In this document: one piece after another, positions 1-12,119 of the stretch
How the letters are laid out: each line of letters starts with the position of its first letter
Numbering within the stretch: position 1 is the stretch's first letter
Assembly: GCA_024449915.1 (NCBI GenBank)
Contig: JAMZAV010002182.1
Span: 141,793 to 205,792, forward strand
Source: Sweltsa coloradensis
Taxonomy: Eukaryota; Arthropoda; Insecta; Plecoptera; Chloroperlidae
Length of the DNA stretch: 64,000 bases
Direction of reading: 5' to 3'
The notes under the pieces: generated by a model
Database searches by the model: none
The model's input: only the letters and a program-made list of their open reading frames with translations
What the model was told of the DNA's origin: nothing
Made by a program: the position numbers and the translations under genes

Positions 1-2530
1 GTGGGCAATAAACAGAACGTGACGATGGAGGAATTGCGTGTGTGACAGGACCCGAGATCGGAGGGGTGTGTTGCGATAACTGTGACTACAGACGTGTGAA
101 GATTCGAAATATGTGATATGAAGGTTTTCAAGGGTAGAGATGAACCGCTCGCGATTTGTGGAAGTTCGAACTCATGAAAGAACATTGCGTGAACCTTTCT
201 GTGGTGTTTAAGCCTGAACGAGGGTATGATGATGCCAATAAACGAGTTTCAAACTATTGAACGAAATTTTTAGAATCGAGATAGCGTATAAAAATGCATC
301 GGAATTGTGAATATCAGAAAAGAAATTGTGCGGGTGTAAAAATTTATTAAAATGTCGTTTTCGGATTGACGTTGAAAATTCTTTCGTGTGTTCGGTGTAA
401 GAAAAGTGAATTAAGTTTCTTGATGGGCCTTAAAACCAAGCTTTACGTTCACGATATGAATCTATAAGGTCTCGGCAAAGTTTAAATACTACAAGGTGTG
501 TGCGGAAAGTTAAACGGGTGATTTGAGAAAGCTCCGCCGCTTCTATATTGCCTGCGAAATGGTTTTTTAAAGAGGGGTACGTGTTTTGGGTGCGATCAGG
601 GGCCCCAGCTGCTCCCACAGCGTGACGAGACGAGACAGAAGAACGAACGTCGGGGCTGTTCGGCCAAAACACGACGATAAAAACAACTTGAAATATTCTA
701 GAGTTTTGCTCAAACAAATAACTATTTCACAATGTGTGGAAAAGGGGGCCTATCTTTTCAAGAAATTAATGTATTTATTTTTAGATCTTTGAAGATGATA
801 ACTAAGCAATTATCGACGTAAAAACAATCAAAACGCTCCTTTAATCAATATTATGTTACCATATTTGTCAGTGTCAACACTTATGTTTAGGCAAATGTTG
901 TATTGAGTGTATTTAAAGAAAAAAATCCAGTTTCTTCGTGATTTGGATTGGAATAAGATCATCCCTTAACGTCCTTTTTCTTGGAACACTAAATCAAGAA
1001 ATATACCATTTGTTTTGAATGCTGGGTAATACCGATAAGATTGCTTGTATTTTATATCGATTATCATGAGATATTCGGTATTACTTGTGTGAGTGTGTGA
1101 CATAATATATAGTGTTATGTTTAAATATGGTCGAGTTTATGAAAAAAAATTATAATGAAATGAATTTTAGATTGGATTTGGTTTTAAGTCCTCAATATAG
1201 GCAGCTGTAAAAGTTGATATTCTGAGGCAAAGACACCTTTCAATATTAAAACCACGCTTTACAGTTTTTTAGTTTGTCTAAAGAACTTCTTAAGATTTTA
1301 ATTCAAGATTCAAATAATTATTAAATGAATATTTGACCATAATAACCTTACGTATTTTATTATTTGAGTTATTTAAGTATGTATTCATGCATTTAGTTCT
1401 AACGATACTACAACCATTACTGTCTTCACTTTCAAAGTATCACAGCGTTCTGTGAGATGAGACTTAAAACTGACTTTGCAAGTGGTTTTAATATTAGAGA
1501 GAGAGAGAGAGAGAGAGATTTGTATCACAAAAACATATCTTGATATCAATAATTGGGAAAGAATCTTCTCTAGATAATACAACAATCTACAGATCTTCCC
1601 ACAAAAATTATTCTAAAGAGATAGTTTAAAGTTAAAACTATAATATTTATTTTATTACAGTTTATATGATTTGATCAAAATGTAACGGGTCAAGTATTTT
1701 AGACGCCCGGATTGTTTAGAAAATAATCAGAGTTAAATCTTGGAATTTGTTTGTTGACATGAACTAGAATTCAATAAACACCACAAAGAAAAGATGTCAG
1801 TGCGCATAACAATCATGTTCATGAAAATGTTTAAAATTGTTGATATCCTGATGTGTTACTTGTTAAGATTAGAAAATGAACAACTTCTAGCTGCCTGTTT
1901 TGTGAACTTTTAATGTGAAGAATTATTTACCTATTCCATATTCTTATTTATCTGTTATTTTATTAAATAACTCGTAGGTATTCACGTACAGAGAGACAAC
2001 ATGTTATTATTTTTATGTTTTTTTATTTTTACTGCAAATAATTTATAATAATGTGTAATGATGTGTGAACGTGTAAAATCACACATGTGAGACGTATGTC
2101 AGGCCGCAAAGAGCTGACAAAATATTGTTGAAATAAACTGTGTTGGGTTCGACTCCTGGTACTTATGAATAATTTGTTACAATATTGTACTCAAGTGTCA
2201 GTTTGCTTCACTCTATTGTACAATATTATTGTGATGAATCTGTCATGAAAACTGGGGTTAAAAACCTCACATTTTAATTCAGCATTTTTTAATTATTTTT
2301 TTAAGACCTTTATGGTTAAACAAAATAAGTATATTGAAAATTCTTGCACAATTAATTAATAGCATTTATTTGTCCCCATGTTTACCACAAGACATGGATT
2401 TCGACTTTCCAATTGGCTTTAAAAGTTCAAGGACAAGTACAGTACACAACAAACATTTTGTTTGAGCTACAATATATTTGTCATTAAAACGAGGCAGACA
2501 TATCAAATAGAGACAATAACATTATATTAA
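1..2530. other. No gene recognised
   Basis: Positions 1-470 are less AT-rich and could be an untranslated exon, but no donor, frame or motif decides it. 470-2530 is AT-rich with a GA tract and a possible decayed tRNA-like B box near 2145 (GGGTTCGACTCC). Confidence 0.3.
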
Positions 2531-4386
2531 CTAGGAAAACGCTTAAGTCTCGCCACGTTGATGGATAAGCTTTTTAAAGTTTTAAGTTTGAGTGGGATAT
2601 CTTTACTTTTGCAAGTGCTTTGTTTTGCTGCCTACGCATTGTAGGGCTAGGTGGTTGTTGTCAAGTTTCTATTGTTTCTTGTCAATTGGTATTATTTATC
2701 GTAAAAACTTATATTAAAAGCTTTATTTCTATGGATTCTGGCTACTTTTTTCAACTTTTTCTTTCAAAAAGTACTACATCACCATAACCTTAATATCCAT
2801 GTATAATATGAACGTTGTAGCCCCACCCGTTTGTTCAGAATTGGCCCAAATGGCACAAAAATATCGCACAAAAAATCAAAAAGCTCATATTAAAAGCTTT
2901 ATTTCTATAGATTCTGGCTAACTTTTTCAACTTTTTCTTTCAGAAAGCAATACATCACCATAACCTTAATGTTCATGTGAAATATGAACGTTGTAGCCTC
3001 ACCCGTTTGGTCAAAATCGGCCCAAATGTCACGAAAATATCGCACTAAAAATCGAAAAAAATCGTAAAAGTACGATATTCATGAGAAATATTTCTTTGAT
3101 TGTACCCAAAAACGTAGCAAGTCTAAGTTCAGAGATTTCGAAGGTCCTGTCAAATTTTCATCAAGATCGCATATGCCGTTTGCCCGACGTTCTTAACTCG
3201 GCTATTCTTAGCTCGCCTACATCAATTAGTAGTGGTATTTCAGGTGTAATTGCCCGCTTCCCAGAACCACTTATCTATTTTAATTGGTCGTAGGAGGGAT
3301 TTTCTGACTCGCCTACGCCAATGGCAGCGAGCCTTTCAAATGTTTATGCGACCTGACCGGCAAGTTTGAATTATTCCGAAATTTAACGTTGACAGGGCAC
3401 TTCCCAGACATAATTTTCCGCGAAACGTTGCTCACTTTGTGCCTTTTTATATATTTTTTATTTAATGCAAGGTTGTCTTCAAGTGCAATGGTATATCCAT
3501 ACAAGAAATATTATCTTAAATGTTATGAAATAATAAGAATATTAGAGGAAGAGTAAGGAAGTGTTACTCGAAATTCGCAATTGTTTTTATGTAAGTGACC
3601 TTGGTTAATTGTTTTTAAGTATGGGCTAGATGTACTCACGTCAAGATTATAATAAGTAAATTTAATGAAAATATTTATTGGTCGAGACGATGAAAACGCA
3701 GATGAGATATTTGATAAAGGGATATAAAATAAATTTTTATACTCTGATTATTCAAATAACAATTGGGTTATATTGAGTTTAAATATACATAGGTACACAC
3801 ATATTTACATTTTTATTATTAACGTAGCCTACATATTAAGCTTAAAATGCTTTTGACAATAATCACTTGTCGAGAAAGATAGAACAGAAAACAACAAACA
3901 CAAACAACAGAAAAAGAAACACATTAAATAACTTTAAAATAGGTAAAATTACATTAAAAACTGCAGCCTTCATTCACTCATACAGTGCGCATACAGTTAA
4001 GCTGCGAAGAGAGATGTATCGTATTGGAAGCCAAAATTCTGTCTGGGAAGTGCCATATCAACGTTAAATTTCGGAATAATTCAAACTTGCTGGTCAGGTC
4101 GCATAACCATTAGAAAGGCTCGCTGCCATTGGCGTAGGCGAGTCAAGAAAACCCCTCCTTCGTCCAATTAAGGGTAGATAAGTGGTTCTTGGAAGCGGGC
4201 ATTACACCTGAAATACCACTCCTAAATGATGTAGGCGAGCTAAGAATAGCCGAGTTAAGACTGAGCCGTTTGCCCGGTAGAGAGCGAACAAACAGACAGA
4301 AAAACAAACAAAAATCAAACAAAAAAACACCCGAGCTAAATTTTTTGGGGGGTCGGTGAAATTGAAGTCTTCGCTTCGCTCATCCA
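2531..4386 (-). mobile_element. Helitron-like repeat, family A, copy 1 (interrupted)
   Basis: On the minus strand it runs from GGATGAGCGAAGCGAAGA (near 4386) to the CTAG end at 2531. It includes the GGGCAAACGG segment and two tandem internal units of about 165 bp (GACCAAACGGGTGGGGCTAC and neighbours). It is split by a separate inverted-repeat element at 3187-4264. The CTAG end is followed by T outside, as in the other copies. Confidence 0.8.
3187..4264. mobile_element. TIR transposon nested in family A copy 1
   Basis: The 1078-bp element has inverted ends of about 223 bp (3187-3409 and 4041-4264), starting near CTTAACTCGGCTATTC. The sequence GCCGTTTGCCCG is present once on each side (3175-3186 and 4265-4276) but only once in intact family-A copies, so it is a target duplication of up to 12 bp. 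Long inverted ends and a 9-12 bp duplication would fit a Mutator-like non-autonomous element. There is no transposase frame. Confidence 0.8.
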
Positions 4387-4509
4387 ATTAATTTTAATAG
4401 CTAATAAACACACCTGGACACTTTCAAGTATATATACTAGTAATGTGATGGAGCAAAAGGACAACAATGTTTATCAACATATGTTTCAAAAAGGGTTATC
4501 AACACTCAT

Positions 4510-5263
4510 TGGATGAGCGAAGCGAAGACTTCAATTTCACTGACCCCCCAAAAAATTTTGCTCGTTTTTTTTTTTTTTTTTTGTATTTTTGTCTGTTTGT
4601 TCGCTCTCTACCGGGCAAACGGAATATGCGATCTTGATGAAAATTTGACAGGACCTTCGAAATCTCTGAACTTAGACTTGCCACGTTTTTGGGTACAATC
4701 GAAGAAATATTTCTCATGAATATCGTACTTTTACGATTTTTTTCGATTTTTTGTGCGATATTTTCATGCCATTTGGGCCAATTCTGACCAAACGGGTAGG
4801 GCTACAACGTTCATATTATACATGGACATTAAGGTTATGGTGATGTAGTACATTTTGAAAGAAAAAGTTGAAAAAGTTAGCCAGAATCTATAGAAATAAA
4901 GCTGTTAATATAAGTTTTTTTGATTTTTCGTACGATATTTTCGTGACATTTGGGCCAATTCTGACCAAACGAGTGGGGCTACAATGTTCATATTATACAT
5001 GGACATTTAGGTTATGGTGATGTAGTACCTTTTGAAAGAAAAAGTTGAAAAAGTTAGCCAGAATCCATAGAAATAAAGCTTTTAATATAAGTTTTTTACG
5101 GTAAATAATACCAATTGACAAAAAACAATAGAAACTTGACAACAATCACCTACAATGCGTAGGCAACAAAACAAAGCACTTGCAAAAGTAAGGATATCCC
5201 ACGCAAACTAAAAACTTTAAAAAGCTCATCCATCAACGCGGCGGGACTTTAGCGTTTTCCTAG
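4510..5263 (+). mobile_element. Helitron-like repeat, family A, copy 2
   Basis: Starts TGGATGAGCGAAGCG and ends AGCGTTTTCCTAG. Just before the end, AACGC and GCGTT can pair as a hairpin. The 3' part also carries GCTCATCC, an inverted match to the start, offset about 37 bp from the end. Two tandem internal units of about 165 bp. The next base outside is T. Confidence 0.8.
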
Positions 5264-5502
5264 TATAATTAATGACGCCATAATGGAAGCATAAATACAT
5301 AAAATCGTATTTAGTCTACCCACTCAACATATGCATCATAAACCTTGGAATGGTAGAATAAACATAACTATTCAGATTTAAGATCATTATTATCGATTTT
5401 AGGACCAATCTTAGGCATCCTAATAATTTACTGACGTTACACATATGATCACAATTACATTTACTGGATTTCCAAACATAAATCAAACTCACAAGTATAT
5501 TA

Positions 5503-6293
5503 TTGGATGAGCGTAGCGAGCGAAGCGAGTGGAGCGAAGACTTCAATTTCACTGACCCCCCAAAAAATTTAGCTCGATGTGTTTTTTTTTGTTTTTTTGT
5601 TTTTTTTTTTGTTTGTTTTTCCGTCTGTTTGTTCGCTCTCTACCGGGCAAACGGCATATGCGATCTTGATGAAAATTTGACACGACCTTCGTTTTCTCTG
5701 AACTTAGACTTGCCACGTTTTTGGGTACAATCGAAGAAATATTTCTCATGAATATCGTACTTTTACGATTTTTTTCGATTTTTAGTGCGATATTTTCGTG
5801 CCATTTGGGCCGATTCTGACCAAACGGGTGGGGCTACAACGTTCATATTTCACATACACATTAAGGTTATGTTGATGTTTTGCTTTCTGAAAGAAAAAGT
5901 TGAAAAAGTTAGCCAGAATCGAGAGAAATAAAGCTTTAATATACGTTTTTTGACTTTTTGTGCGATATTTTCGTGGCATTTGGGCCAATTCTGACCAAAC
6001 GGGTGGGGCTACAACGTTCATATTATACATGGACATTAAGGTTATGGTTATGTAGTACCTTTTGAAAGAAAAAGTGGAAAAATTTAGCCAGAATCCATAG
6101 AAATAAAGCTTTTAATACAAGTTTTTTACGGTAAATAATACCAATTGACAAGAAACAAAAGAAACTTGACAACATTCACCTAGAATGCGTAGGCAGCAAA
6201 ACAAAGCACTTGCAAAAGTAAAGATATCCCACGCATACTAAAAACTTCAAAAAGCTCATCCATCAACGCGGCGGGACTTTAGCGTTTCCCTAG
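5503..6293 (+). mobile_element. Helitron-like repeat, family A, copy 3
   Basis: Same structure as copy 2, with an expanded GCGAAGCGAG start (5510-5540) and end TTTCCCTAG. It lies head-to-tail with copies 2 and 4. The GTTTGTTCGCTCTCTACCGG segment and both internal units are intact, which makes it a good reference copy. Confidence 0.8.
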
Positions 6294-6450
6294 TTTACAT
6301 CTAATTTAAACTAAACGCCAAAAGGGGTGCCAAGGTATCCAGTGCAGAATGCAGAGGAGGCAGCTGACAGAAGCAGAGGTGGCCGGTGCAGTAAGCAGAG
6401 CCGTTGATGTAAGGTGAGATAATAAGATAATTAACATGACAAAAAATTAA

Positions 6451-7227
6451 TAGGATGAGCGAAGCGAAGACTTCAATTTCACCGACCCCCCAAAAAATTT
6501 AGCTCGGGTGTTTTTTTTTTTTTTTTTTTTTTTTTTTGGTTTTTTTTTGGTTTTTTTTTGTTTTTCCGTCTGTTTGTTCGCTCTCTACCGGGCAAACGGT
6601 ATATGCGATCTTGATGAAAATTTGACACGACCTTCGTTTTCTCTGAACTTAGACTTGCTACATTTTTGGGTACAATTGAAGAAATATTTCTCATGAATAT
6701 CGTACTTTTACGATTTTTTTCGATTTTTAGTGCGATATTTTCGTGACATTTGGGCCGATTTTGACCAAACGGGTAGGGCTACAACGTTCATATTTCACAT
6801 GGACATTAAGGTAATGGTGATGTATTGCTTTCTGAAAGAAAAAGTTTAAAAATTTAGCCAGAATCTATAGAAATAAAGCTTTTAATATAAGTTTTTTGAT
6901 TTTTTGTGCGATATTTTCATGCCATTTGGGCCAATTCTGACCAAACGGGTGGGGCTACAACGTTCAATTATACATGGACATTAAGGTTAGTACCTTTTGA
7001 AAGAAAAAGTTGAAAAAGTTAGCTAGAATCCATAGAAATAAAGCTTTTAATAAAAGTTTTTTACGGTAAATAATACCAATTGACAAGAAACAAAAGAAAC
7101 TTGACAACATTCACCTACAATGCGTAGGCAGCAAACAAAGCACTTGCAAAAGTAAAGATATTCCACGCAAACTAAAAACTTTAAAAAGCTCATCCATCAA
7201 CGCGGCGGGACTTTAGCGTTTTCCTAG
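6451..7227 (+). mobile_element. Helitron-like repeat, family A, copy 4
   Basis: Third of three direct copies. The poly-T segment near 6510-6560 is longer than in its neighbours. It ends TTTTCCTAG followed by T. The spacers between copies 2, 3 and 4 (240 and 157 bp) are unrelated, so these look like independent insertions rather than a tandem duplication. Confidence 0.8.
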
Positions 7228-7477
7228 TAAAATACAAATAAAGATGGACTCAGTATAGACAAATCTCAAATTGTCGAAAGGAACAAATTTTAGGGGGATG
7301 ATTATTAGAATGCAATTTGATTAATGAGCCCTCCACGAACCCAAAACAGTTGTCCATATTCAAACTGGATCACAAGTGAATTTTATGGTTCACCCATGAC
7401 TTTTTAATTATTTTTTCCTACCTATAAAAAACCATCTAGGGTTACGAATTAACAAATTTTAATATTAACAAAAAAAC

Positions 7478-7790
7478 TTCTAAAACACCATCGACGAGCG
7501 AACAATGACCAACAACTAGAGACCGGAATATTTGATTAGGAAATATCGATCGATCAAACTGGACACGATTCCACACTCGGACAGCGTCAGAATCAACATG
7601 GCCTATTAACATATTATGTGCTTCGTTGCTAGGATGACTCCAAAATCACACTCTACACAATCCTACACAATAACCTGATGAACTTGTGTCCACATCATGA
7701 GTTACAAAGGTTATGCCTACAGCGGGAGTCGAACCATCAAGTGGAGCCTCTAACCGCAAGACCAACGAATCGATATGGTGACCTTTGTAG
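7478..7790 (-). repeat. Old diverged copy of SINE family S1
   Basis: Shares ATTATGTGCTTCGTTGCTAG, the GACTCCAAA segment and a decayed tRNA-like head (GGGAGTCGAACC, then AAGACCAACGA) with the young S1 copies. Much more diverged, so S1 has been active over a long time. Confidence 0.7.
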
Positions 7791-7916
7791 GAGATCGCTT
7801 TCGTCATCTCGGTATGTTTGCCTTACTCCACGTACTCTGATGAAAATCAAATCAAATGAACAAAATGCTTAAGTGAATATTCGTGAAAACAAAGCATCGT
7901 ATCAGGAAGGTAGGAG

Positions 7917-8577
7917 TTTGTGAGAGTTCTCGTAGAGCCATTTTTGTCTTGTCGTTTCCGCGCTCCTAGTGGCCCTAGCAAGTCGTTAATGGGCTCGAAA
8001 AAACAAGCTCTCTCCCACTAAGACAGAACTTAAAACTAGATCTGCGTATTTTGTATAATATGTCAAGTAAAAATGAAAAAAACACAATATTCCACATTTG
8101 TTTTCTTTTAATAAAAAAAACTATTGATTTAGTTCAGACATTATAATTCTAAACATGATGGCGCAAACCGTTCGTCTCTATCTCACACAATCGATTAAGG
8201 GCTTCACGACAAGCTTATTACGGGTTTCCTTTTTCAGATAGGACTTTTAGGGGTCTCAAAATTAATTAGGTTGCATTTAAATGTCATTTAAATTAACACG
8301 TTTTTATCGCATTTCCCGATGTGAGATAGAGACGAACGGTTTGCGCCATCATGTTTAGAATTATAATCAAATCAAAAATAAATGTATATTTTTTTAAACA
8401 ATTAATATAGAATATCGTTTTTATTTACTTTTTTACTTGACATATACAAACTACGCAGTTGTAGTTTTAGGTTCTGTCTCAGTGGGAGCGAGCTTGATTT
8501 TTTGAGCCCATTGGCGACTTGGTAGGGTCGCTAGGAGCGCGAAAACGACAAGTAGGTCTCCTAAGAGCTCGTGAAAG
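7917..8577. repeat. Long inverted repeat (foldback/MITE)
   Basis: Arms 7917-8188 and 8320-8577. The inner part is near perfect (GATGGCGCAAACCGTTCGTC at 8157-8176) and the outer part is diverged (CGCGCTCCTAG). There is no coding frame. Confidence 0.8.
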
Positions 8578-8599
8578 TTTTTTTTTTAGAGTTCTTTAG

Positions 8600-9776
8600 T
8601 GCCCTAGCTTGACCTGATGTGGACCAAATGAGCTGACATTTTAATACTCAAAAGCTGTTGGGCCAAAAAAATATATAAAATTACTAGTACCCAATCGGAT
8701 GTAAGGCTTTCTGAGCGAGAGGTCTGGAGATCGATTCTAATACCCAATTGCTTTCTAAAAACTTTTGTTTTGACTTTACCGTGAACTTCCTCTTGATAGT
8801 CCAATTTTTTGTCTAGAGCTTTCCAGACATTTTGTTCACCTTGTTACGTTCAGAAAATGCGATACTGAAGAAATCTCGATTGTTGAGTAGTAAAATTTGA
8901 GAAATCTTCCTAACATCGTGATTTTGCGACTTTTTCGAAAATCTAACTAAATAAGCATTCAACATCTGTTGATTTAATGTGGGTTTTCATCTTATGATTG
9001 TAATTATTTCTTACCGTCTTGTCTTCACTTCTAGTTCGTCTGCGCTGACAGTTGGATCGCCACTGGTCGCTCACTCAGCAGGCCTGGTGCTGATGAAGAC
9101 AAAATATACACAACAATGTGGAAGCTCGCAGCCTTTATTAATGTAGACAATGACATAATGCTATATTCGTGTTCAAAAAAGTGACAAAAAAAAGAATGGA
9201 AGTAATAAGGAAACATTGGTCGATGCGATGGAAAAAAGTGGTTACCGAAATAAATACTTGTTATTATATATAACTACAAAATAAAAATAGTGAATTATAT
9301 TTTAGCAAAGTCCATTTTAATAAATATACAATATAATTCCATAAATGTGTATATTGTATAAAATAGTATTTGTATTTAGTAACCTTGTGGACACGATTGT
9401 GACCGCCTTTGAGGTTCCCCGAAGTTCTATATGAGATTCAGTGCACCTTGGATTGCACCCAGCACACGTAAATACACGAACGTGATCACTGTGTTCGAAA
9501 TATCATAAAGTAAGTGTGATGAATCCATCAAAGTGAAAATATGTTTAAAACCTCATCACTACTTCATTGTTTGGCGTTACGACGTCATGATATTCCTGCG
9601 TTGAATCCACCACTGCCACCAGGATATCAATGGTTTTTCATTGTTCTGATGAAATTCATAATTAAGTTACAAAAACCCATACAAAATAAACACAGTCTGG
9701 AAAAGTGCTCGTCTGCTCGAGTATAGTATGATTCAAATTTTGAGTTTCAAATTTAAAATGCCAATTTCAAATGTGT
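8600..9776. other. No gene recognised
   Basis: AT-rich unique-looking sequence; short open frames only. Confidence 0.4.
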
Positions 9777-9780
9777 TTAA

Positions 9781-10414
9781 AGAGGCTAAAAACCCCAAAA
9801 ATTATTTTTTACCACGTGATCTATAGCACAATACTACACTAAAATGACAGTTTAAAAAATTATATCTTGTAACTGTGATTTAACACGAATTTTTTAAGCT
9901 TTTTGATCGAGAAATTTGCGAAAATTGGTGTTTTGGGAATTTTCTTAAAAAGGCTTTAACCTGCTTCTTTTATGGTCCACATAGATACTAGAGCATAGTA
10001 CCAATCTAAAATGCCCCTTTATAACATCGTGTCTTGAAACTGGGCCTAAATATGACCTCAAACACGGAAAAATATGCATTCCAAAATCACACCCCATCTT
10101 GGTTATCTGCATATTTTGACCGAACTACTTGCCCAAATTACAAAACAAAATATAGAGAATTTACAAGAAAGGCTGTAGAGTACGTCAATAATGGCCAATA
10201 TTTTTTTGGATCAAAATCCTCCAAGGTCACGGGGCATAAAGATCGTCCCCATGTTATTTCTTATGGGAGATTTTTCCGAAGCTCGAAAAATGTCATGTTT
10301 GACAATTTTTTGGGAGGTCATGGTGGCCCCAATAATTTTTCTGTTGGTTGCTAAATTCATAACTAGTTAGCCTGAATGAAATATATTTTTTGAGTTTAGC
10401 GGTTAAATACCCCT
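9781..10414. mobile_element. piggyBac-type MITE, copy 1
   Basis: TTAA at 9777-9780 and 10415-10418. Ends AGAGGCTAAAAACC and, inverted, AGGGGTATTTAACC. Copy 2 lies at 24411-25052 with the same body. An open frame inside (10034-10354) is interrupted in copy 2 and is not believed. Confidence 0.8.
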
Positions 10415-10418
10415 TTAA

Positions 10419-11390
10419 AGAGAGACATCTATTATTTTTTTAGTGTTTGTTATATATTTTAATGTATATATAAGTATGTTGTCCGTCCATATGATTTGCA
10501 CTTGTGGAGTTTATGCATTATAACAAATAAAAAATCTATTTCTCCTTTTAAAAAAACTAAAACGTCGATTGATACTGGGAATTGTAAATAACACTATCCA
10601 CACACTCGAATTCTGATGATCGCATGGCGAATACTCTTAAAATGACTCTAAAGTTAGCGAATAGTTTTTTGTCAGAAAGTTTTCTGCCTTCTCTTGTTTT
10701 AATTTTTAAAAGACTCATAAGATAGTTTGTTTGCCAGCTGTGAATTACCGGCGCTTATTATTCTAAATCAAACACCCTTCACCTCAAGAATCAATGGCCG
10801 ATCCTTCACCCATTGAATCCACCCATACGGAATAATACCGAACAACAAAATGTCAAAATCATAATAAATTGCACGGACATTAATACTGAAGAACCTTAGA
10901 GTCCGGAAGTTTCTTTACAATAGAGAATGCAGTAAATTTTTCGTGGAAAGTTTTTTCCTCCGCAGAACTCGGACGGGCTTCATAGTGTTCCGTGTGGGGA
11001 TGTGTCACCGAAACAAAACGCATTTAGCGGTCTCTGGCAGGACTCCAGCGGCGCCAACAATCAGGAGTATAAATTAAACGACGGACGCCATTGTGGACTC
11101 CGCTGCGAGAGGGATTGCTTCTACCACGGAGAGGGCATTCTTATTCCCACGCTGCTAAACATAAATGTGGGTCACTTGTATACTTATACTTTATCACGTG
11201 CCATATTGTTCTGATGAATAGTATTTGGTTATATAGTCAATGCTATTAATTAATAGTTTAAAAAAGCATGAAAAGTCGACGAATAGTTTTGCTAGAATAA
11301 TGGTTGAAATAATAATATATGTCTGTAATAAACTGTATAAACGTATATGCATGTGATGAACAATTTATTAATAAGTATAAACAATATTTG
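10419..11390. other. No gene recognised; one G+C-richer patch
   Basis: 10960-11170 is more G+C-rich and encodes a short frame (LWQDSSGANNQEYKLNDGRH) preceded by no clear promoter. It could be an untranslated exon. Nothing decisive. Confidence 0.3.
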
Positions 11391-11392
11391 GA

Positions 11393-11504
11393 CTCATCAT
11401 GTTCTTTTAATAAATTAACATACTAAATTTAATTTAATTGAAAAAAAATATATATATATTTAATTTAATTGAATATATTAATTTATTAAAAGAACACGAT
11501 GAGT
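11393..11504. repeat. Short AT-rich palindrome
   Basis: CTCATCATGTTCTTTTAATA and its near complement ending at 11504 flank a TA-rich centre. Confidence 0.65.
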
Positions 11505-11691
11505 AAAGGAACAATTTATTGTCGCATAATAATAGTTCTAAGGAATGTATATGTTTGTAATTACTCAGTGAGTAATCTATTTTGTGCCATGTATATATAA
11601 CCAGTCTGTTTATTTTGGAGAATGGTCGTCGGGCTCGTAGCCTCTCCCTAGTCCCCTGGTATGTTTTCGTCCATAGGTTTGCTGACGGTGG

Positions 11692-11889
11692 TTGTTCAAG
11701 AAACAAGCATAGGGCCACATTTTGTTCACAATCTGTAAAGTGGCTGTACAAGAAACAAGCATAGGGCCACATTTTGTTCACAATCTGTAAAGTGGTTGTT
11801 CAAGAAACAAGCATAGGGCCACATTTTGTTCACAATCTGTAAAGACAAGAAACAAGCAAAGGGACAAATTTTGTTCACAATCTGTAAAG
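11692..11889 (+). repeat. Tandem repeat, about 52-bp unit, four copies
   Basis: Units begin CAAGAAACAAGC at 11697, 11749, 11801 and 11846; the last unit spacing is 45 bp. Each carries GGGCCACATTTTGTTCACAA or a variant. Confidence 0.9.
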
Positions 11890-12042
11890 CAAAACTCTAA
11901 TCTGTCTATGTGTTACAAGTCTGTATACAGTATAGTAGTGTACAGTAGTTGTTAATGTTCAGTGCTCATATACCAACATAAGATTTTACCTATATTCTTC
12001 GAACTAGTCTGAATTCTTGATGTTCTTTAAACAAGCAAACAC

Positions 12043-12043
<1 letters not shown>

Positions 12044-12115
<72 letters not shown>
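12044..12115 (+). repeat. (AG)n microsatellite
   Basis: About 70 bp of pure AG. A short GA tract also lies at 1497-1518. Confidence 0.98.

Positions 12116-12119
<4 letters not shown>

Noticed and set aside
1..470. Untranslated first exon of a host gene.
   Set aside because: Composition hints at it, but no promoter, donor or reading frame supports a call.
10034..10354. 106-codon frame inside a TTAA MITE.
   Set aside because: The second copy (24411-25052) carries frame-breaking differences at the same positions, and there is no similarity to a transposase.
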